From contig JAHRBC010000003.1 in the NCBI GenBank assembly GCA_022702545.1, positions 6,572,001 to 6,636,000 on the forward strand: a stretch of DNA of 64,000 nucleotides, read 5' to 3'. Both the position numbers and the translations under genes were made by a program. The notes beneath the pieces are model-generated. The model saw nothing but the letters and a program-made list of their open reading frames with translations. It did not search any database and was not told the origin of the DNA. Of this stretch, positions 33,117 through 45,700 are shown one piece after another. Every line of letters starts with the position of its first letter. The first letter of the stretch is position 1. Source of the DNA: Phycomyces nitens (lineage: Eukaryota; Mucoromycota; Mucoromycetes; Mucorales; Phycomycetaceae).

Positions 33117-35081
33117 ATGGAGTTTATTACTAGACAAAGATTAGCATGGGGTTTTGGAACTCTTTTCTTGGTGGTCGTCATCATCCAAGTAGTTTCTCAT
33201 GCTCGTTTTCTCTTTAATTCAACCGAAATTGATCCCAACGACATTCCAATCGATCAAGTTACAAGAATCAACCGAGATTACAGTACTCTTTGGTCATATT
33301 CAGCCACACTCTGCACATTGTACGGATGCACATTAGGATCGATCCTCTACAAACGACAAGAAAGAGAAAGACGGCGATTAATGGGTGACATGAGCCCTGA
33401 CAAGACCATTGGTGGATGGTGCATGTCACGGACTTGGCATAGTCGATGGCGTCGATGGTTGAGCTTTGAGATTCGGTTGTTTGGTGGATATATCAGCCCA
33501 GGCACGATTCTGTTGGCAATAGGATTTGTGGCTGTCCATATAATCCAGATTACAAAAAGCCCTCCGATAGGCAAAGCCCTCGCTGATGATTCTATAAAGA
33601 TTGATGGAGATACTTGGCAGCAAGAGCTTGGAAACCAGATTGCCCAGCTTGCTCTGGTGGATATCGCAGTAGCCGTTGCTCTTTCGGCAAGACATTCGAT
33701 TCTCTGGCGGCCCTTTGGATTCGAACGAGCTATTGGCTGGCACACTTGGTTTGGTAGGATGGCAAGTGTGTGTGCACTCTACCATGCTACATTTGAAATC
33801 ACAATCTACTATCCGGATCAAAATAATAGTCTGTTTGATACAATTACAAGAAGTCCAATGGCCATTTCAGGGTCAGGGCTTATTATCCTGGTGTCTATTC
33901 TCGTATTTGGTTCCCATCCGCTTGTGCGGTCCATGTCCTATCGACTGTTTCGACTCACTCATCTCTTGTCGTTTGGCGGACTGGTCGTTCTGGGGATTCT
34001 GCACCACTGGGCATTCCTGGTGTTTTATGCTGCTGTGTTTGGTGTCTGGATGGTGGACCAGATCCAGAGGTACAGGGATTCTTGCCCTGTGAATCTGATA
34101 TCGATGGAGGCACTGCCAGGAAAGATTGTCAAGTTGAGATTGGAGCCTTTATATGAAGCGCCGACATTTATACCCGGGCAGTTTGCATATGTGTCTCTTG
34201 CAAGTTCCAGGCTCGCAAGTTTGGCATTTTCGCATCCATTTTCAATTAGTCGGATAGATGATGATGGCACAGGTAATTTTTATAAGATTGGGTCCATGGA
34301 AAACACTGAACATACTGTAGATAAACTGAGGAATAGAGAGAGTACTGAGCAGATGTCAAGTCCTGATGGAAACCATGGAAACAACTTTTATCTGGAGCCA
34401 GAAACCATGGTAACCAAGACCAATACGAGCCGGTCTGTGTTTACTTTTCACATCAAGACTAGCGGGAGACGAACGAGTGCGCTATACAGACTCGCCCAGG
34501 ACACTTCAAACGAGGACCATGGAAGGTTTAGTATGAGTAGACCACTTGGGTTCCCATTGCTGAGCATGGCAGGCCATGGGTTTGGGGAGTTTGAGACGGT
34601 TGTGTTGATAGCACAGGGTATTGGGATTACTCCTTGGATAGCTGTGTTACAATACATGCAACAGAACCAAGTACAGACAAAAGAACTCAATCTCATCTGG
34701 TCTGTACCATCAACAGGTAAATTGTGCAACATCCAATATCTGTGTACCAACCAAAGTTTCTTAGATGTTCTGCATGCCTTTATGCAAGAATTGAGTTCAT
34801 GGGAATCCATGAGCTACTTGGACGTTTATTTTGATGTTTACATCACAAGAGAAGTGCCTGCTGTTGACCCAGGACTGAATGTGCTTCAGGTTCACCATGG
34901 CCGGCCTGACTATGGGTGTGTGCTAGAGACCATCCGGCAACGGAAGCCAGATTCACATGTGGCACTTGGGCTGTGTGCAACTGATGAAACGGTACAAAAG
35001 TGCGGTAATCAGGTTCGAGGCGCGCGATTCAGCAATGATCAATCATGGTGGACTGTCTGTGCAGAACGATTTGAAATATAG
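33117..35081 (+). CDS. Ferric reductase-like transmembrane oxidoreductase (FRE family)
   Basis: Plasma-membrane flavocytochrome that passes NADPH electrons through FAD and two hemes to extracellular Fe3+ or Cu2+. Single exon, 654 aa from the ATG at 33117. The membrane core has about six or seven segments. Heme-ligand histidines sit in WHTWFGRMASVCALYHATFE and in RLTHLLSFGGLVVLGILHHW, the bis-His pattern of the family. The FAD-binding segment PGQFAYVSLAS then AFSHPFSISRID is clear. The NADPH-binding segment reads VVLIAQGIGITPWIAVLQYM and ends SWWTVCAERFEI. The usual C-terminal CGP is replaced by LGLCATDE. An inserted low-complexity stretch (about residues 385-440) separates the FAD and NAD parts. 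It is one of the few long intronless genes here. Confidence 0.92.
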   Translation: MEFITRQRLAWGFGTLFLVVVIIQVVSHARFLFNSTEIDPNDIPIDQVTRINRDYSTLWSYSATLCTLYGCTLGSILYKRQERERRRLMGDMSPDKTIGGWCMSRTWHSRWRRWLSFEIRLFGGYISPGTILLAIGFVAVHIIQITKSPPIGKALADDSIKIDGDTWQQELGNQIAQLALVDIAVAVALSARHSILWRPFGFERAIGWHTWFGRMASVCALYHATFEITIYYPDQNNSLFDTITRSPMAISGSGLIILVSILVFGSHPLVRSMSYRLFRLTHLLSFGGLVVLGILHHWAFLVFYAAVFGVWMVDQIQRYRDSCPVNLISMEALPGKIVKLRLEPLYEAPTFIPGQFAYVSLASSRLASLAFSHPFSISRIDDDGTGNFYKIGSMENTEHTVDKLRNRESTEQMSSPDGNHGNNFYLEPETMVTKTNTSRSVFTFHIKTSGRRTSALYRLAQDTSNEDHGRFSMSRPLGFPLLSMAGHGFGEFETVVLIAQGIGITPWIAVLQYMQQNQVQTKELNLIWSVPSTGKLCNIQYLCTNQSFLDVLHAFMQELSSWESMSYLDVYFDVYITREVPAVDPGLNVLQVHHGRPDYGCVLETIRQRKPDSHVALGLCATDETVQKCGNQVRGARFSNDQSWWTVCAERFEI

Positions 35082-35689
35082 TCTTTTGTTTCAAAATCTG
35101 GTCCCTTTTTTAACCCCACCCAAAAAAAAAGTCTGAAAACTCTATAAAGATGTATATCCCATTTTATTGATGGGGGAGGATTGAGATGGTCCCCCCCAAA
35201 AGCATGAGATTTTATAAAAGTACGGTATACATATATACATCTTGATCTCTATAGATTTAATCAATCAATTCAATCCAATCCCATTGATGGGTTTGGTTGC
35301 CTGGATACTTTGTTTCACCATTTATCATTTCTTTTGTTGCGCACGGGCTGTCGAGAATGATTGGCCAGTCAACATGAGAAAATTCAACAATATAAAACAT
35401 ATAAACGTTTGTTTTTGTACAATTCAAAGTGAATAGTATATTATATAACCCATCCTGCAACCGGGATGGCTGTCGGCTGACGATGTTGAACGTCATTAAT
35501 TAGAAGGAAATTATGTAAAAAAGAAAAGTAAATCAAACAAATATAACAAAAAAGAATAAGCTTATTCTATTTTTTTACTCTTTAGCAATCTGTAAATAAA
35601 GAAAGAAGGGAGGAAGGGGTGTAGGGATGATATGATAAGAATGAAGTTTGTTGAAAACAGAGAGAGAGGTACCAGTTTTCTCTAGTCAC
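35082..35689. other. Convergent spacer
   Basis: The 3' flanks of the ferric reductase and SAM synthetase genes. It is AT-rich with poly-C/A tracts and no recognisable gene; two short frames overlap on opposite strands near 35250-35490 without motif. Confidence 0.55.
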
Positions 35690-36894
35690 TTAGAACTTGA
35701 GAGCTCTGGGCTGTTCCCAGCTGAACTCCTCACGGCCAAAGTGACCATAGGCAGCAGTCTTCTGGTAGATGGGCTTGAAGAGATCAAGATCCTTGACAAT
35801 GACACCAGGACGGAGGTCAAAGTTCTTGCGGATAATGGCAACCAACTCCTCGGGGGTCTTTTGGGAAGTACCGTAGGACTCAACAAAGATAGAGAGGGGC
35901 TCGGCAACACCAATAGCGTAGGAGAGCTGGACAAGAGCTCTGCGGCAAAGCTTGGCAGCAATCAAAGACTTGGCGATCCAGCGGGCAGTGTAGGCAGCTG
36001 AACGATCGACCTTGGACCAATCCTTACCAGAGAAAGCTCCACCACCGTGAGCACCCCAACCACCATAGGTGTCAACAATAATCTTACGGCCAGTGAGACC
36101 GGCATCACCCTGGGGACCACCGATGATGAACTTGCCAGAGGGCTGCAAGTGGTAAACGGTATCCTTCAAGAGGTGGGCGGGAATGATGGGCTTGACGACG
36201 TGCTCCATAAGGGCCTTGCGGAGGTAGTCAGTCTCGATCTCGGCAGCGTGCTGGACAGAGATGACGACGGTGTCGACACGGAGGGGAATCATGGCACCAT
36301 TGTCGTTCTTGTACTCAATGGTAACCTGGGTCTTGGAGTCAGGACGCAACCAGGCGAGAGTGCCATCACGACGGAGATCAGCCATGCGACGGTTGAGCTT
36401 GTGGGCCAAGACGATGGTGAGGGGCATCATCTCAGGGGTTTCATCAGAAGCATAACCAAACATGATACCCTGGTCACCAGCACCAATATCCTCAATGTTG
36501 AAGGACTTTTGAACCAAACCCTGGGAGATATCGGGAGACTGCTGCTCAATGGCAACCAAGACGTTGCAGGTCTTGTAGTCGAAACCCTTGGCAGAGTCAT
36601 CGTAACCAATCTGCTTGATGGCGTTACGGATGATCTTTTGGTAGTCGAGGTTGGCCTTGGTGGTAATCTCACCAAACACCATGATCATACCGGTCTTGGC
36701 GGCAGTCTCGCAAGCAACCTTGGACATGGGGTCCTGGGCAAGGCAGGCATCGAGGATAGCATCAGAGACCTGATCGCAGATCTTGTCTGTGAAAAAGAGG
36801 CATAAGTCAATCGAATTGAGGCCAATAAATAGGGGATCTTACCGGGGTGGCCCTCGCCGACGGACTCGGATGTGAACAGGAAGGTGTTGCTCAT
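35690..36894 (-). CDS. S-adenosylmethionine synthetase
   Basis: Makes S-adenosylmethionine from methionine and ATP in the cytosol. Model of 382 aa in two exons, 36894-36843 and 36786-35690; splicing restores [20 protein letters not shown]. Other signatures are [15 protein letters not shown], the ATP-binding [12 protein letters not shown], the metal/phosphate loop [19 protein letters not shown], and C-terminal [18 protein letters not shown]. Length matches fungal Sam1/Sam2 (about 382). Codon bias is extreme and yields a 252-codon antisense open frame that I treat as a shadow. Confidence 0.97.
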
Positions 36895-38077
36895 TTTTGC
36901 TTGAAAGATGGATAGGAAAAAGAGAAGCTGTAAGGGGGGGAAAGCCAAAAGAGAAAATCTAATCTGTATTTATTTATTTATTTTTCCAAAAAAAACCACA
37001 TTAGCCACCCAATCAGAAAGTCAGCAAAATATGAAAATTTTTTCGAAATGGCAAAGATTTACAGTCCAATCAATGGTCGATCAAAATTTCACCATTGCAC
37101 CATCTATTGTCATATGTAAATGGGACAATTCATTATTCTTCTTATTATTATTTTATTCTTATTCATATTTTTATATATATATATATATCTGTATATCTAT
37201 ATTTCTATATATCTATTTAATGAATATTTATACGCGTATTTTTGTATGTTATATATATAATATATATTATTTATTATCAACATTGGTAATTATTAATTCA
37301 AATGGGTATGCAACTGCTTTTTGTATTCTTGATAATTTATTATTGATAGAAAAATAATTTATTGAAACATTTTTATATAATAAAATATCTAAATATCTAA
37401 ATATCTAGATCTAATATAAGCATGGCCAGAAATTTCAAGATCTATAAGTGAACACAAGATGATCAGTTTAAGCACTCTTGAACCCCAAAAATCAGGATAA
37501 AATAAAATAGGTTTGAAAGAGTTTAAATTTCAGCAATAACGACATTCGACATTCTATAATGTGCTTGTACAGGCACGAGTCCGTCCGCCCGTCGTTGTTA
37601 TCATCCTTAAACTATCAACTCCCCCAAGCATATTTAAATAAAATAATAAAATAGATACTTACACAAACCCCATCGATCACTTCTCGTAAATTAAATTCAT
37701 ATTTAACAAAAAAATCTATAAAAGAAGCTCTGGTGAGAATCAAATATATATACATTTTTGTTGTTGCTTGACAGAATTGTCTGGTTTGGATAAAAGAGTC
37801 AGACAAGGCTGATAACTTGTACTTTGTCTTTTTTAGGCAACATAATTGTAATTCAGTTGTGTTTGGACATGTTTGTCATCATGCTCTTTATCCAAACCAT
37901 TGCATTCCTTCTAGAGTTCTTACCTTGAGAGTGTTGAAAAGAGAAAAAACAATCGTCAAACAACAGCAATTCACTCGGTTTTATATCTCCTACAAACAGA
38001 AAAAAATTTTCTCTTGTATGTGACTTAATAATCCGTGCGGCAAATCAAATCAAAATGCACCAAATTGTTTGCTTTAT
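36895..38077. other. AT-rich spacer, no gene seen
   Basis: About 1.2 kb containing the SAM synthetase promoter (TTTATTTATTTATTT at about 36967), (TA)n tracts at about 37170-37270 and a (ATATCTAA)n repeat at about 37385-37410. Short frames near 37615-38020 lack motif or splice support. Confidence 0.55.
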
Positions 38078-39221
38078 TCACAAGAATGAACCACGGCTGC
38101 TGCTGCCAAATCGATCATCCAATATGCCAGATTGGCGCATAAACTCTTTTTTCTGCTTCTTGTCCATTGGTTTATAGCCTTTTAGATCTTTTTCACGGTC
38201 AAAGGGCCTGCTTCTCACATCTTCCATGTCTCTATTAACCCTTTTTTTCTTTTGATGCATTTCCATCAAGGACAATGGTCGCTCAGATCTCTATATAGAG
38301 AGAGACACAGTCAGTTAGTTAATAAAACGGATCTTTGATCTATAACCAACTCACATTGTGTTTTTCAATATTGTGCTTGATAATCTTTTCTTGTTCTGTC
38401 AATGCCCTTGGAACCTCTTCTTCTTTGTGCTTCCTCTTCTTGTCAAGCGGAGAGTCAGTCCATCCACTCCGGTCTCTCTCTTTGTCTGTCAACTGGCGGT
38501 TGTTGAACGTGCGCGAACGTCCAGAGTCGGCTAACATAGATATACATATACATATACATTCATTCATCCTTTTTAATGCTTATTATTTAACCAGCCTGCG
38601 TCTTACCAGTCTTTAGATAGTCGACCTCGGGAGGCAACAGCATCCACTCGGGTCGCTCAATCTTCCCAGACCCCTCGTCTTTCTATAAACCCTCGATTAG
38701 TTGGACAACAGACAATAGACCTCTTGTGCCCTATTTACCTTTTCCATCCGCTCTTTGCTCTGTCGTGCACGCTCTTCAATATCTGCCATGGTAGACTGAA
38801 CTGCCATCTAATTACAATACAATACATCAGCACAGCTCAACATAGCACAGCACAGCACAGCTCAATCCAATTCAATTCAATATGCCCATACCTTTTCGGC
38901 ATCATAGCTCAATGGCATAACAGGTCCAATCTCTTCGGCATCCTCATAGGTAGCAACACTCAGAGGACAGGAGGGCATGGCTGGTCCCACGGGGCGCCGG
39001 CGCCGATGCTTATTATCCTCTGGAACCACCTTTACATTCTTGCGTCGCTCAAGGAGATCCGGAGGCAATTCAGGCAAAAATGCATCTTCGTCATCCAACG
39101 GGGGTAATTGAGGACCTCCAGAGGTTCCAGCTGGTGAATCTACAGCAGTCGATTCGTCTTTAGCATGTTCTGGCTCTTGCTTTGGCTTTAGTAGATGACT
39201 AGGGATTTCAGGCCCAATCAT
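38078..39221 (-). CDS. GPALPP1-like protein (GPALPP motifs, DUF3752)
   Basis: Eukaryotic protein of unknown, probably nuclear function. Model of 287 aa in five exons: 39221-38892, 38807-38739, 38682-38607, 38530-38355 and 38290-38078. Three G-P-x-[IM]-P repeats mark the family: IGPEIPSHL at the start, VGPAMPSCP and IGPVMPLSY. The C-terminal DUF3752 region contains RPEWMLLPPEVDYLKT, ADSGRSRTFNNRQL, RPFDREKDLKGYKPMDKKQK and the terminal LDDRFGSSSRGSFL, with a dense Lys/Arg/Glu middle. The gene diverges from the ZZ/EF-hand gene across 232 bp. Confidence 0.9.
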
Positions 39222-39453
39222 CTTGTAAAATAATATTTAAAAAAGAATAATAATAATAATAATAAAGAGAGCTCCATTGTTTGAGACCAAAAGGAAGCAT
39301 AAAGCGTGACTTTGATTAAGGTCGCATGGACTATCCAAAAAGAAAAAAGAAAAAAAAAGAAAAAAAGGGCGTGTAACTTTTGACGCATAACGCTTTTAAA
39401 TACGTTCTTATATTATCTCTTGTTATTTCAATTACTATATACCCTATTAGCTA

Positions 39454-41177
39454 ATGAAGTGGAGCATAAGGCTTCATCCCCTTGCTATTGTGGCATCTGG
39501 AGCCATGACCGGGATTGTGTTTATTGCAGCCGCAGCATACCTATTTGACAATCACAGCAGTAGATCCTCTACAGACTCTAATAGAGGCAATCGGCTAAGG
39601 AGGTCTCGGAATGTCCGTCGTCGTCGAATGCGAGTTGGGAATTCTCGAATGCCAGAAGACCAAGATGATGGCTCACCGGTTCTACTGGCAGGATCGGATT
39701 CTGAAGACGATGAAGACGGAGAAAGGTCCGTCTCGCTATTCAAAGAGTGGAGCGAAGACGACAACAAGAACCTTTTGAACTTACTTCATGCAATTTCCGA
39801 TAATCAGTCGCGTAAAGGTATGTAGAGAGTGTATCGGCTTACAAAGGCACTTACTGCTTCTTCTTTTTTTCTTTCTTTTTTGATTGTATTAATAGAGGGA
39901 TTTATTCATCGTATGTATTGGGCCAACCTGTACACTCACACATGCGTGTCTAGTCTGAAAACATAGTTAATTCGTGGATTAGGTGGCATTACTTGTAACA
40001 AATGTAGCACGACTCCCGTGCGAGGAGTGCGGTACAAGTGTGCAAACTGCATCGATTTCGATCTGTGTGAAATGTGCGAAGGATCCCACAACCACTTTAA
40101 CACACACGTCTTTCTAAAGATCCGTATTCCAATTCCTCCACTCTCAAACCCTCGTAATGCACTCTTGCCGGCATTCTATCCAGGAAACAACACAGCCAGA
40201 CCCCCATTGTCTCATGAAAGACTACGAGAACTCCAGGACAAGTCTCATTGTAAGCTTTGTTGGGATCTGGCAAGTGTAAATAATCGCTTTCAATAGTCGA
40301 CAAGGTTGAGTTGGAGGCACTTTATGAGCAGTTTAAATCCTTGGCAACTGTAGAAAAGACAGAGCCTGGAATCGACAGGGAGACATTTGAACAGTGTCTG
40401 GGACCTCTTGGTCTAGAAAAAAATCTTATTACTGAACGGATCTTTGCCTTCTTTGACCAAGACAAGGATGGCATGATTAACTTTGGAGAGATGGTGAGTG
40501 GGTTTAGTGTACTCTGCAAAGGCAATCTGGACGAAAAGATCGAATGTAAGGATATATACAATGTCTGGTCATCCAGTATTCTAATAACTCTTAAAGATGC
40601 GTTCAAGGGATACGATCTAGATGAAGATGGTTATATTTCGCGCGATGAGCTTTATCGCATGTTTAAATCGTATTTCTATCTCTCAATGGAGCTCGTACGA
40701 GACGTTGTGAGTGCAATGGAGGATGAAATGATTGACAATTTCGAATTCTCGGCCTCTCAGCCTGTCAGTGCTGCGTTTAATGTCGCAATTCCTTCTCCTG
40801 TATCTGATGATAGTGAAGAGGATACCTCAAGTGGGACATCTGGATCTCGGCCAAGAAGACGCTACCCAGCAAAGGAAGCGTATTTTGAAGAAGCCCGCAG
40901 CACACCAGATCCCAATATTAAAGACAAGAGTGGGATTGGCAAACAATCGTGGGATAAGGAGAAGATGCCAGATCAAGGGAAGAAGAAGGCGTGGGAAGAA
41001 AAGTTCCCAATTATGGAGACCATGTCCCAAGATGCGATTAATGAAATGGTAGAAAAGACGTTCAAGAGCATCGATACAGTCAGGGATGGATATATTAGCT
41101 TTGAGGAATTTAAGCGCTGTGTTCAGGCTGATTCTAGTATTGTTAGCTGGTTCGAAGCACTAGGAACCGTATTCTAA
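39454..41177 (+). CDS. Membrane-anchored ZZ zinc-finger and EF-hand protein
   Basis: Model of 491 aa in five exons: 39454-39817, 39896-39910 (15 nt), 39983-40249, 40297-40545 and 40597-41177. The microexon is needed to join RKEGFIHRGITCNKC. One membrane segment, AIVASGAMTGIVFIAAAAYL, lies near residues 11-30. An Arg-rich and then acidic stretch follows. The ZZ zinc finger (about 127-170) has CNKCSTTPVRGVRYKCANC and CEMCEGSHNHFNTH. C-terminal EF-hands read DQDKDGMINFGEM, DLDEDGYISRDEL and a third, degenerate TVRDGYISFEEF, so calcium binding is likely. The 51-nt intron before the second EF-hand has no stop and would be missed by simple translation. ZZ plus EF-hand proteins of this kind occur widely in fungi; their roles are poorly known. 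Confidence 0.88.
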
Positions 41178-41229
41178 AGAGAAACCTCTTTTATTATTTT
41201 TATTTTTATCATTATTATCATTATTGTCA

Positions 41230-42773
41230 TCATTCGTCTTCTTTCTTGAATCCCTTGCCAGCCTTGATATCGACTGTTTCAGCAACATCGCCATAGACAT
41301 CAAAACGACGCTGGTCATAAAGGGGAATATTGGTGCGAATGGTCTTGATCTCTTCAGGATCTACAAAGCACATCCCAATGTTCAATTGACTTTCTTTCAA
41401 TACATTCTCTCTGGCTTACCAATGTGAGCATAAACGATTGTCTCGTTCTCTTCAGATGTCTGCATCACTTGTCCACTACAAACAATGTCTGTATTAATAC
41501 TATTATTTCTATATGGCTCATATTACCTAGGACCAACAATGGTAGAGTGTCCCCAGGCCTGGTAAGAAGCATCAGGGTCTCTGGCTGGAGAGCAGGCGGC
41601 CACAAAGATTTCATTATCGAGGGCTCTGGTGATTATTTTTTTTTTTGGTTTGTTTAGGAAACGATCGTTTGACTAAGCTGTATTACCTAGCACGCTGAAG
41701 AAGTTCCCAGTGCAAAGGACCAGTAGTAGTATTAAAGGCGCCTGGATAGATCATGGCCATGCAACCTTTGCGTGCGGCAACCATGGCCATTTCGGGGAAT
41801 CTTTCAAAATTGGCTTAGTCTTTTTCTTTGGCCAAGAGCAGCTTCTGATTCCAATATCACAAGTGTTCTTTTTTCTTTCTTTGTATCTTACCGCATATCG
41901 TAGCAAATACCCACGCCAATCTTTCCGTAACCTTTTTTTTTGAAACAGGCTCTTTAGTCTTCTTGACACATATTTCCTTTTTAGGATATACTCACGCGTA
42001 TCAATGTGTGTCAGCCAGTTACCTCCAGTCAGAGTATCACTTTCCTAACACGGGTTTAGCTGCGGATCTAGCTAGTGTCCAAAACAACCGACCTTGAAGC
42101 AAATCTTTCCCGGAACATCAATGTCAAACAAGTGAACCTTGCGATGGGTGCCAATGATACTGCCTGGATATTTGTATTACATAGAGTCAGAACTATTTCT
42201 AAAGTCCTTTTACGCGTCCAAGGTATCTTACCTCCTGGGTTATAGGCTGTCAGGGTATTGTAGATCTTGCCACTGCCATCCTCGGCAAGTTCAGGAATGG
42301 AACCACCGATAATATACACGTTGGCTTCCTAGACAAACCATAAGCCTAGGCCAAGTATGGACCTGAATTTTCTACTTTAATTTTTTACCTTTGCTGTTTC
42401 AGACAGCATCTTTACCGAGGCACTGGTTGACAAGGGCTCGGCATACTGAGGGAAGAACGAGGTTCCGTATGGAGAGTTGAAACACTCCTGCAACCAAATA
42501 TATATATATATATAATGAGTGCTGATGGGGAACTGATTGGGTTAGAATTACCGGCAGGACAACGACATCGGCACCACGGCTGGCGGCAACTAGAATCATT
42601 GTGCGAGCATGTTCAAGATTGGCTTGCATGTCATGCGTAATATTTCCTAGCTGGATAAGAGCCAGCTTGAATGGCGTGCAGGTTGCAAGTACAGAAGACA
42701 TGTTACGACGAAAAGGAACCGAGAATGTCGACTTTACAAAAGGACGAAGAGTTTGTCTAAATGTAAAAAGCAT
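41230..42773 (-). CDS. Omega-amidase (NIT2-like, nitrilase superfamily)
   Basis: Hydrolyses alpha-ketoglutaramate and alpha-ketosuccinamate, closing the glutamine transaminase/methionine salvage cycle. Model of 325 aa in ten exons: 42773-42552, 42487-42389, 42328-42232, 42163-42093, 42044-41996, 41931-41892, 41800-41687, 41625-41527, 41475-41420 and 41360-41230. The Glu-Lys-Cys triad is visible in [26 protein letters not shown] and [17 protein letters not shown]2 hallmarks [18 protein letters not shown] and [20 protein letters not shown] are present. The first 25 residues or so ([18 protein letters not shown]...) look like a mitochondrial presequence. Initiation at the internal MSSVLAT would give a cytosolic form. 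It is the most intron-dense gene of the window. Confidence 0.95.
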
Positions 42774-45700
42774 TATTGGGGTGAAATGTATACAGTCACG
42801 AGAAGTTGATTTACATACAGCAACCAAAAATAATAATAATAATAATTAATTCTTTAAACGCAAGATGGTCAGCATTAAACAAAAGAGTGCTTTATATGAC
42901 CCTGTTTGAAACTAGAGTTTGATGAGCATACAAAGTATTTATTAGAAAACCATAAAGACATCTTTAGCACTTTGGTGTACTTCTCTTGAAATATACTCTT
43001 AGATATCAACTAAATATCCTTAATATTCCATGCCTACTCTTGGACATTTATCTAACAAGACCATCTTTAAACCTCTGATAATATGGGTATCCTTTCACTA
43101 TTAAAATATCTACCTGCAAGATATCTTGGGTTATTCTTCTGGAGAATTACTTTTCTCACTTTTGACAATGCTTTTGAGCCATGGGTGAAATGTATTTGCC
43201 GATATATCAACGTATTTTATCTTGGTTTACAGAGTGTAATTTCATGATTGCCAAAGACCCAGACCTAGACCTATAGCTCCATCACCACCCTACCTTACTT
43301 TTACTTTTACTTTTACTGTTGAGATTATGTGATGCTCCTCATACCTTTGCTATTTATCCAAAACACTCTCTTGGGACCATAATCTCCCTCTAGGCAAAAA
43401 ACAAAAAACAAAAAACTTGTCAGACCAGTTTACTCGTTCCATGTCATCAAAGTCTAGTATTTTGTTTCTCTGTCTGTCTAGGATTATGTGCTGCAACAAA
43501 GGGCTGAAATTCTAATCGCTTTGCCGAGGCGATTACCGTTTTTCTGCATAAATTAATCTCCATGATGCCTAATGACAATTTGAACTGGTTATAAGATGTA
43601 AATGGATTCTGTCAAATGATCATTTTCATCACAATCTGCTCTAATGTCCAAATATTTTTTCTTTTTCTTTTTTGTTCAGGTTGTCAATGGGAAAATGGAA
43701 AAGTGATGATGCGTTTGCCGATTGCCGATTGCTTGTACACTAGATCGTGGTATATCAGCCATATATACACAATCTGCTGCAGAGAATGTTTGGCCTTGTA
43801 TGAAAAATATACACCAGTAGGTTTTTTTTTTAAAAAATATCTTTACGGTTGTTATATGGCCCACGCATGTCAGTTTCTGATTGAGAAGTAGATGATTTTA
43901 TTTAGAAAAAGGTACAGAGATTAGAGATTTTGATCAGATGCATCTAGATCAACTGTCTGTATAAATGTATTCTTTTTCTTTTGAAAAATAAATAAATAAT
44001 AAATATATTTCGAATACCCAATCAAAAAAAACCGGTTGATTTGAACACAAGTTGGGATTGGTGACATATTTTTATGGCTGGATTGGACCTAGAGTGCATT
44101 AGTTACTGCTGGATAAAGAAGTATGTAGATTATGGATGCGGTTGTGACTGTAAAGAAATACGGATTTTTTTCTTTCTTTCTTTCAAATGTGGTTTCTGTG
44201 CAGCAAAATGAATATCTGCAATTGTCATTTGAACGTATGAGGCGAAAATGTGCATTATCATGTTGGTATTGTTGTTGTTATTGTTGTATTATAGTGCGTT
44301 TCAAAGATGCTATAGATAAATCTTAAAAAATATATACATATGCATTAAATGTATTATGGGTTTCAGAAATCGCAAAGTTTAGTATTATGATTCTGGTTGA
44401 GACTCAATTATCTCAATAGTCCAAGAAACAGTGTACAAGAAGTGTGTGGCGCAGGCGTGTAGCCAGAAATGTGGCTACAGATACGGAGTCACAGACATGG
44501 ATCCACAGACACGGAACCGCAGTAACAGATAAGAAGAAGAAGAAGAAGGAGAAGAAGGAGAAGGAGGAGGAGGATATAGAGTCTTTAAATAAATGATGAA
44601 ATTCATAAAGTGCATTTACTATAGGTGATTTTATTAGGGCTTTCTATTAATGGTATAACGACTGACGTACCAACTGTACCTTGGCATCAAGACTTGTGCA
44701 TTAGTGTAAAAGGAAAAGGCTGGTATAAAACGGCCCTTTATATATAAATACATATATATTGCTTATCCTGTTGTACACAACCGAGGCATTTGTGATGCTT
44801 GTTATTTAACCCGGCAAACAAGGACAATATATATATATATATATATATATTCTTGGATATACTCTAATATTTTAACCTTGAGAGTTAATATGATTTTTAT
44901 TAGTATTGTGTTTAAAAAGTTTAGGGCTCACAAGTGGTCTCCTATTTTGTTTTTGTTTTTTTTGGGGGGACCGATGCTTGCACAAGATTAAAGTGAATGA
45001 AAGCCATAATAATAATAATAAATAATAATAAAGAGATTATGACAGTAGAATGGCCTGGAACACCAGAGACTATCTTTATACTTGCCTTGATCTAGATCTT
45101 GTATGCACAGAAAAATCAATATACAAAACAGAAAATACAAAAACATGTATTTCTGTATGACCATATATGGACATGGAAATCATTAGGATCACCCTGTTGT
45201 AATTTATACAAATATATATAAATATATATATAATTAAATATATTTATATGTTTTGTTCGAGAACAAAGAAAATGCCCAGGCTAAAATGTTCTCGATTGTA
45301 CGACAAGATTGTTTCTTCTTTTTTTACTTTGCAAGTGATCGACCGAATTCGCTCGGTCAATATCTATAACAGACAATGGAAGGTATCGGTAACCACGGCA
45401 ACCCCCGGTTGTACTTGACACTCATATTTCTTAATATACACAATTGATTTTCTCGGAACCAGCAGCCAAGTGTCTGGACTCCCCCCTCCCCCCCAAAAAA
45501 AAGATATATGACAATTGATTGCACGGAGCACACACACACGCGCACACGCACACACATTGGTCAATGTTTGTCTCGAGTGCCTGTGCTTCTAGACCATATA
45601 TTTAAAAAACAGTCTTGTACACCAGAAATCGGGTTCGAATCCGTTCGGGCCGCCTATCAGATAATTTGCACTGAATAAGACGTAAGAAGAAATCATCATT

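Noticed and set aside
36047..36805. 252-codon open frame antisense to SAM synthetase
   Set aside because: Same codon-bias artefact; its low-complexity Gly/Leu/Val/Asp composition is typical of such shadows.
43512..43534. AATCGC/GCGATT hairpin considered as a riboswitch part
   Set aside because: Only a 6-bp stem; no thiamine-riboswitch or other conserved core around it.
43616..43891. 91-codon frame with several cysteines near 43.7 kb
   Set aside because: Cysteine positions fit no zinc-binding or secreted-toxin pattern and there is no upstream start context.
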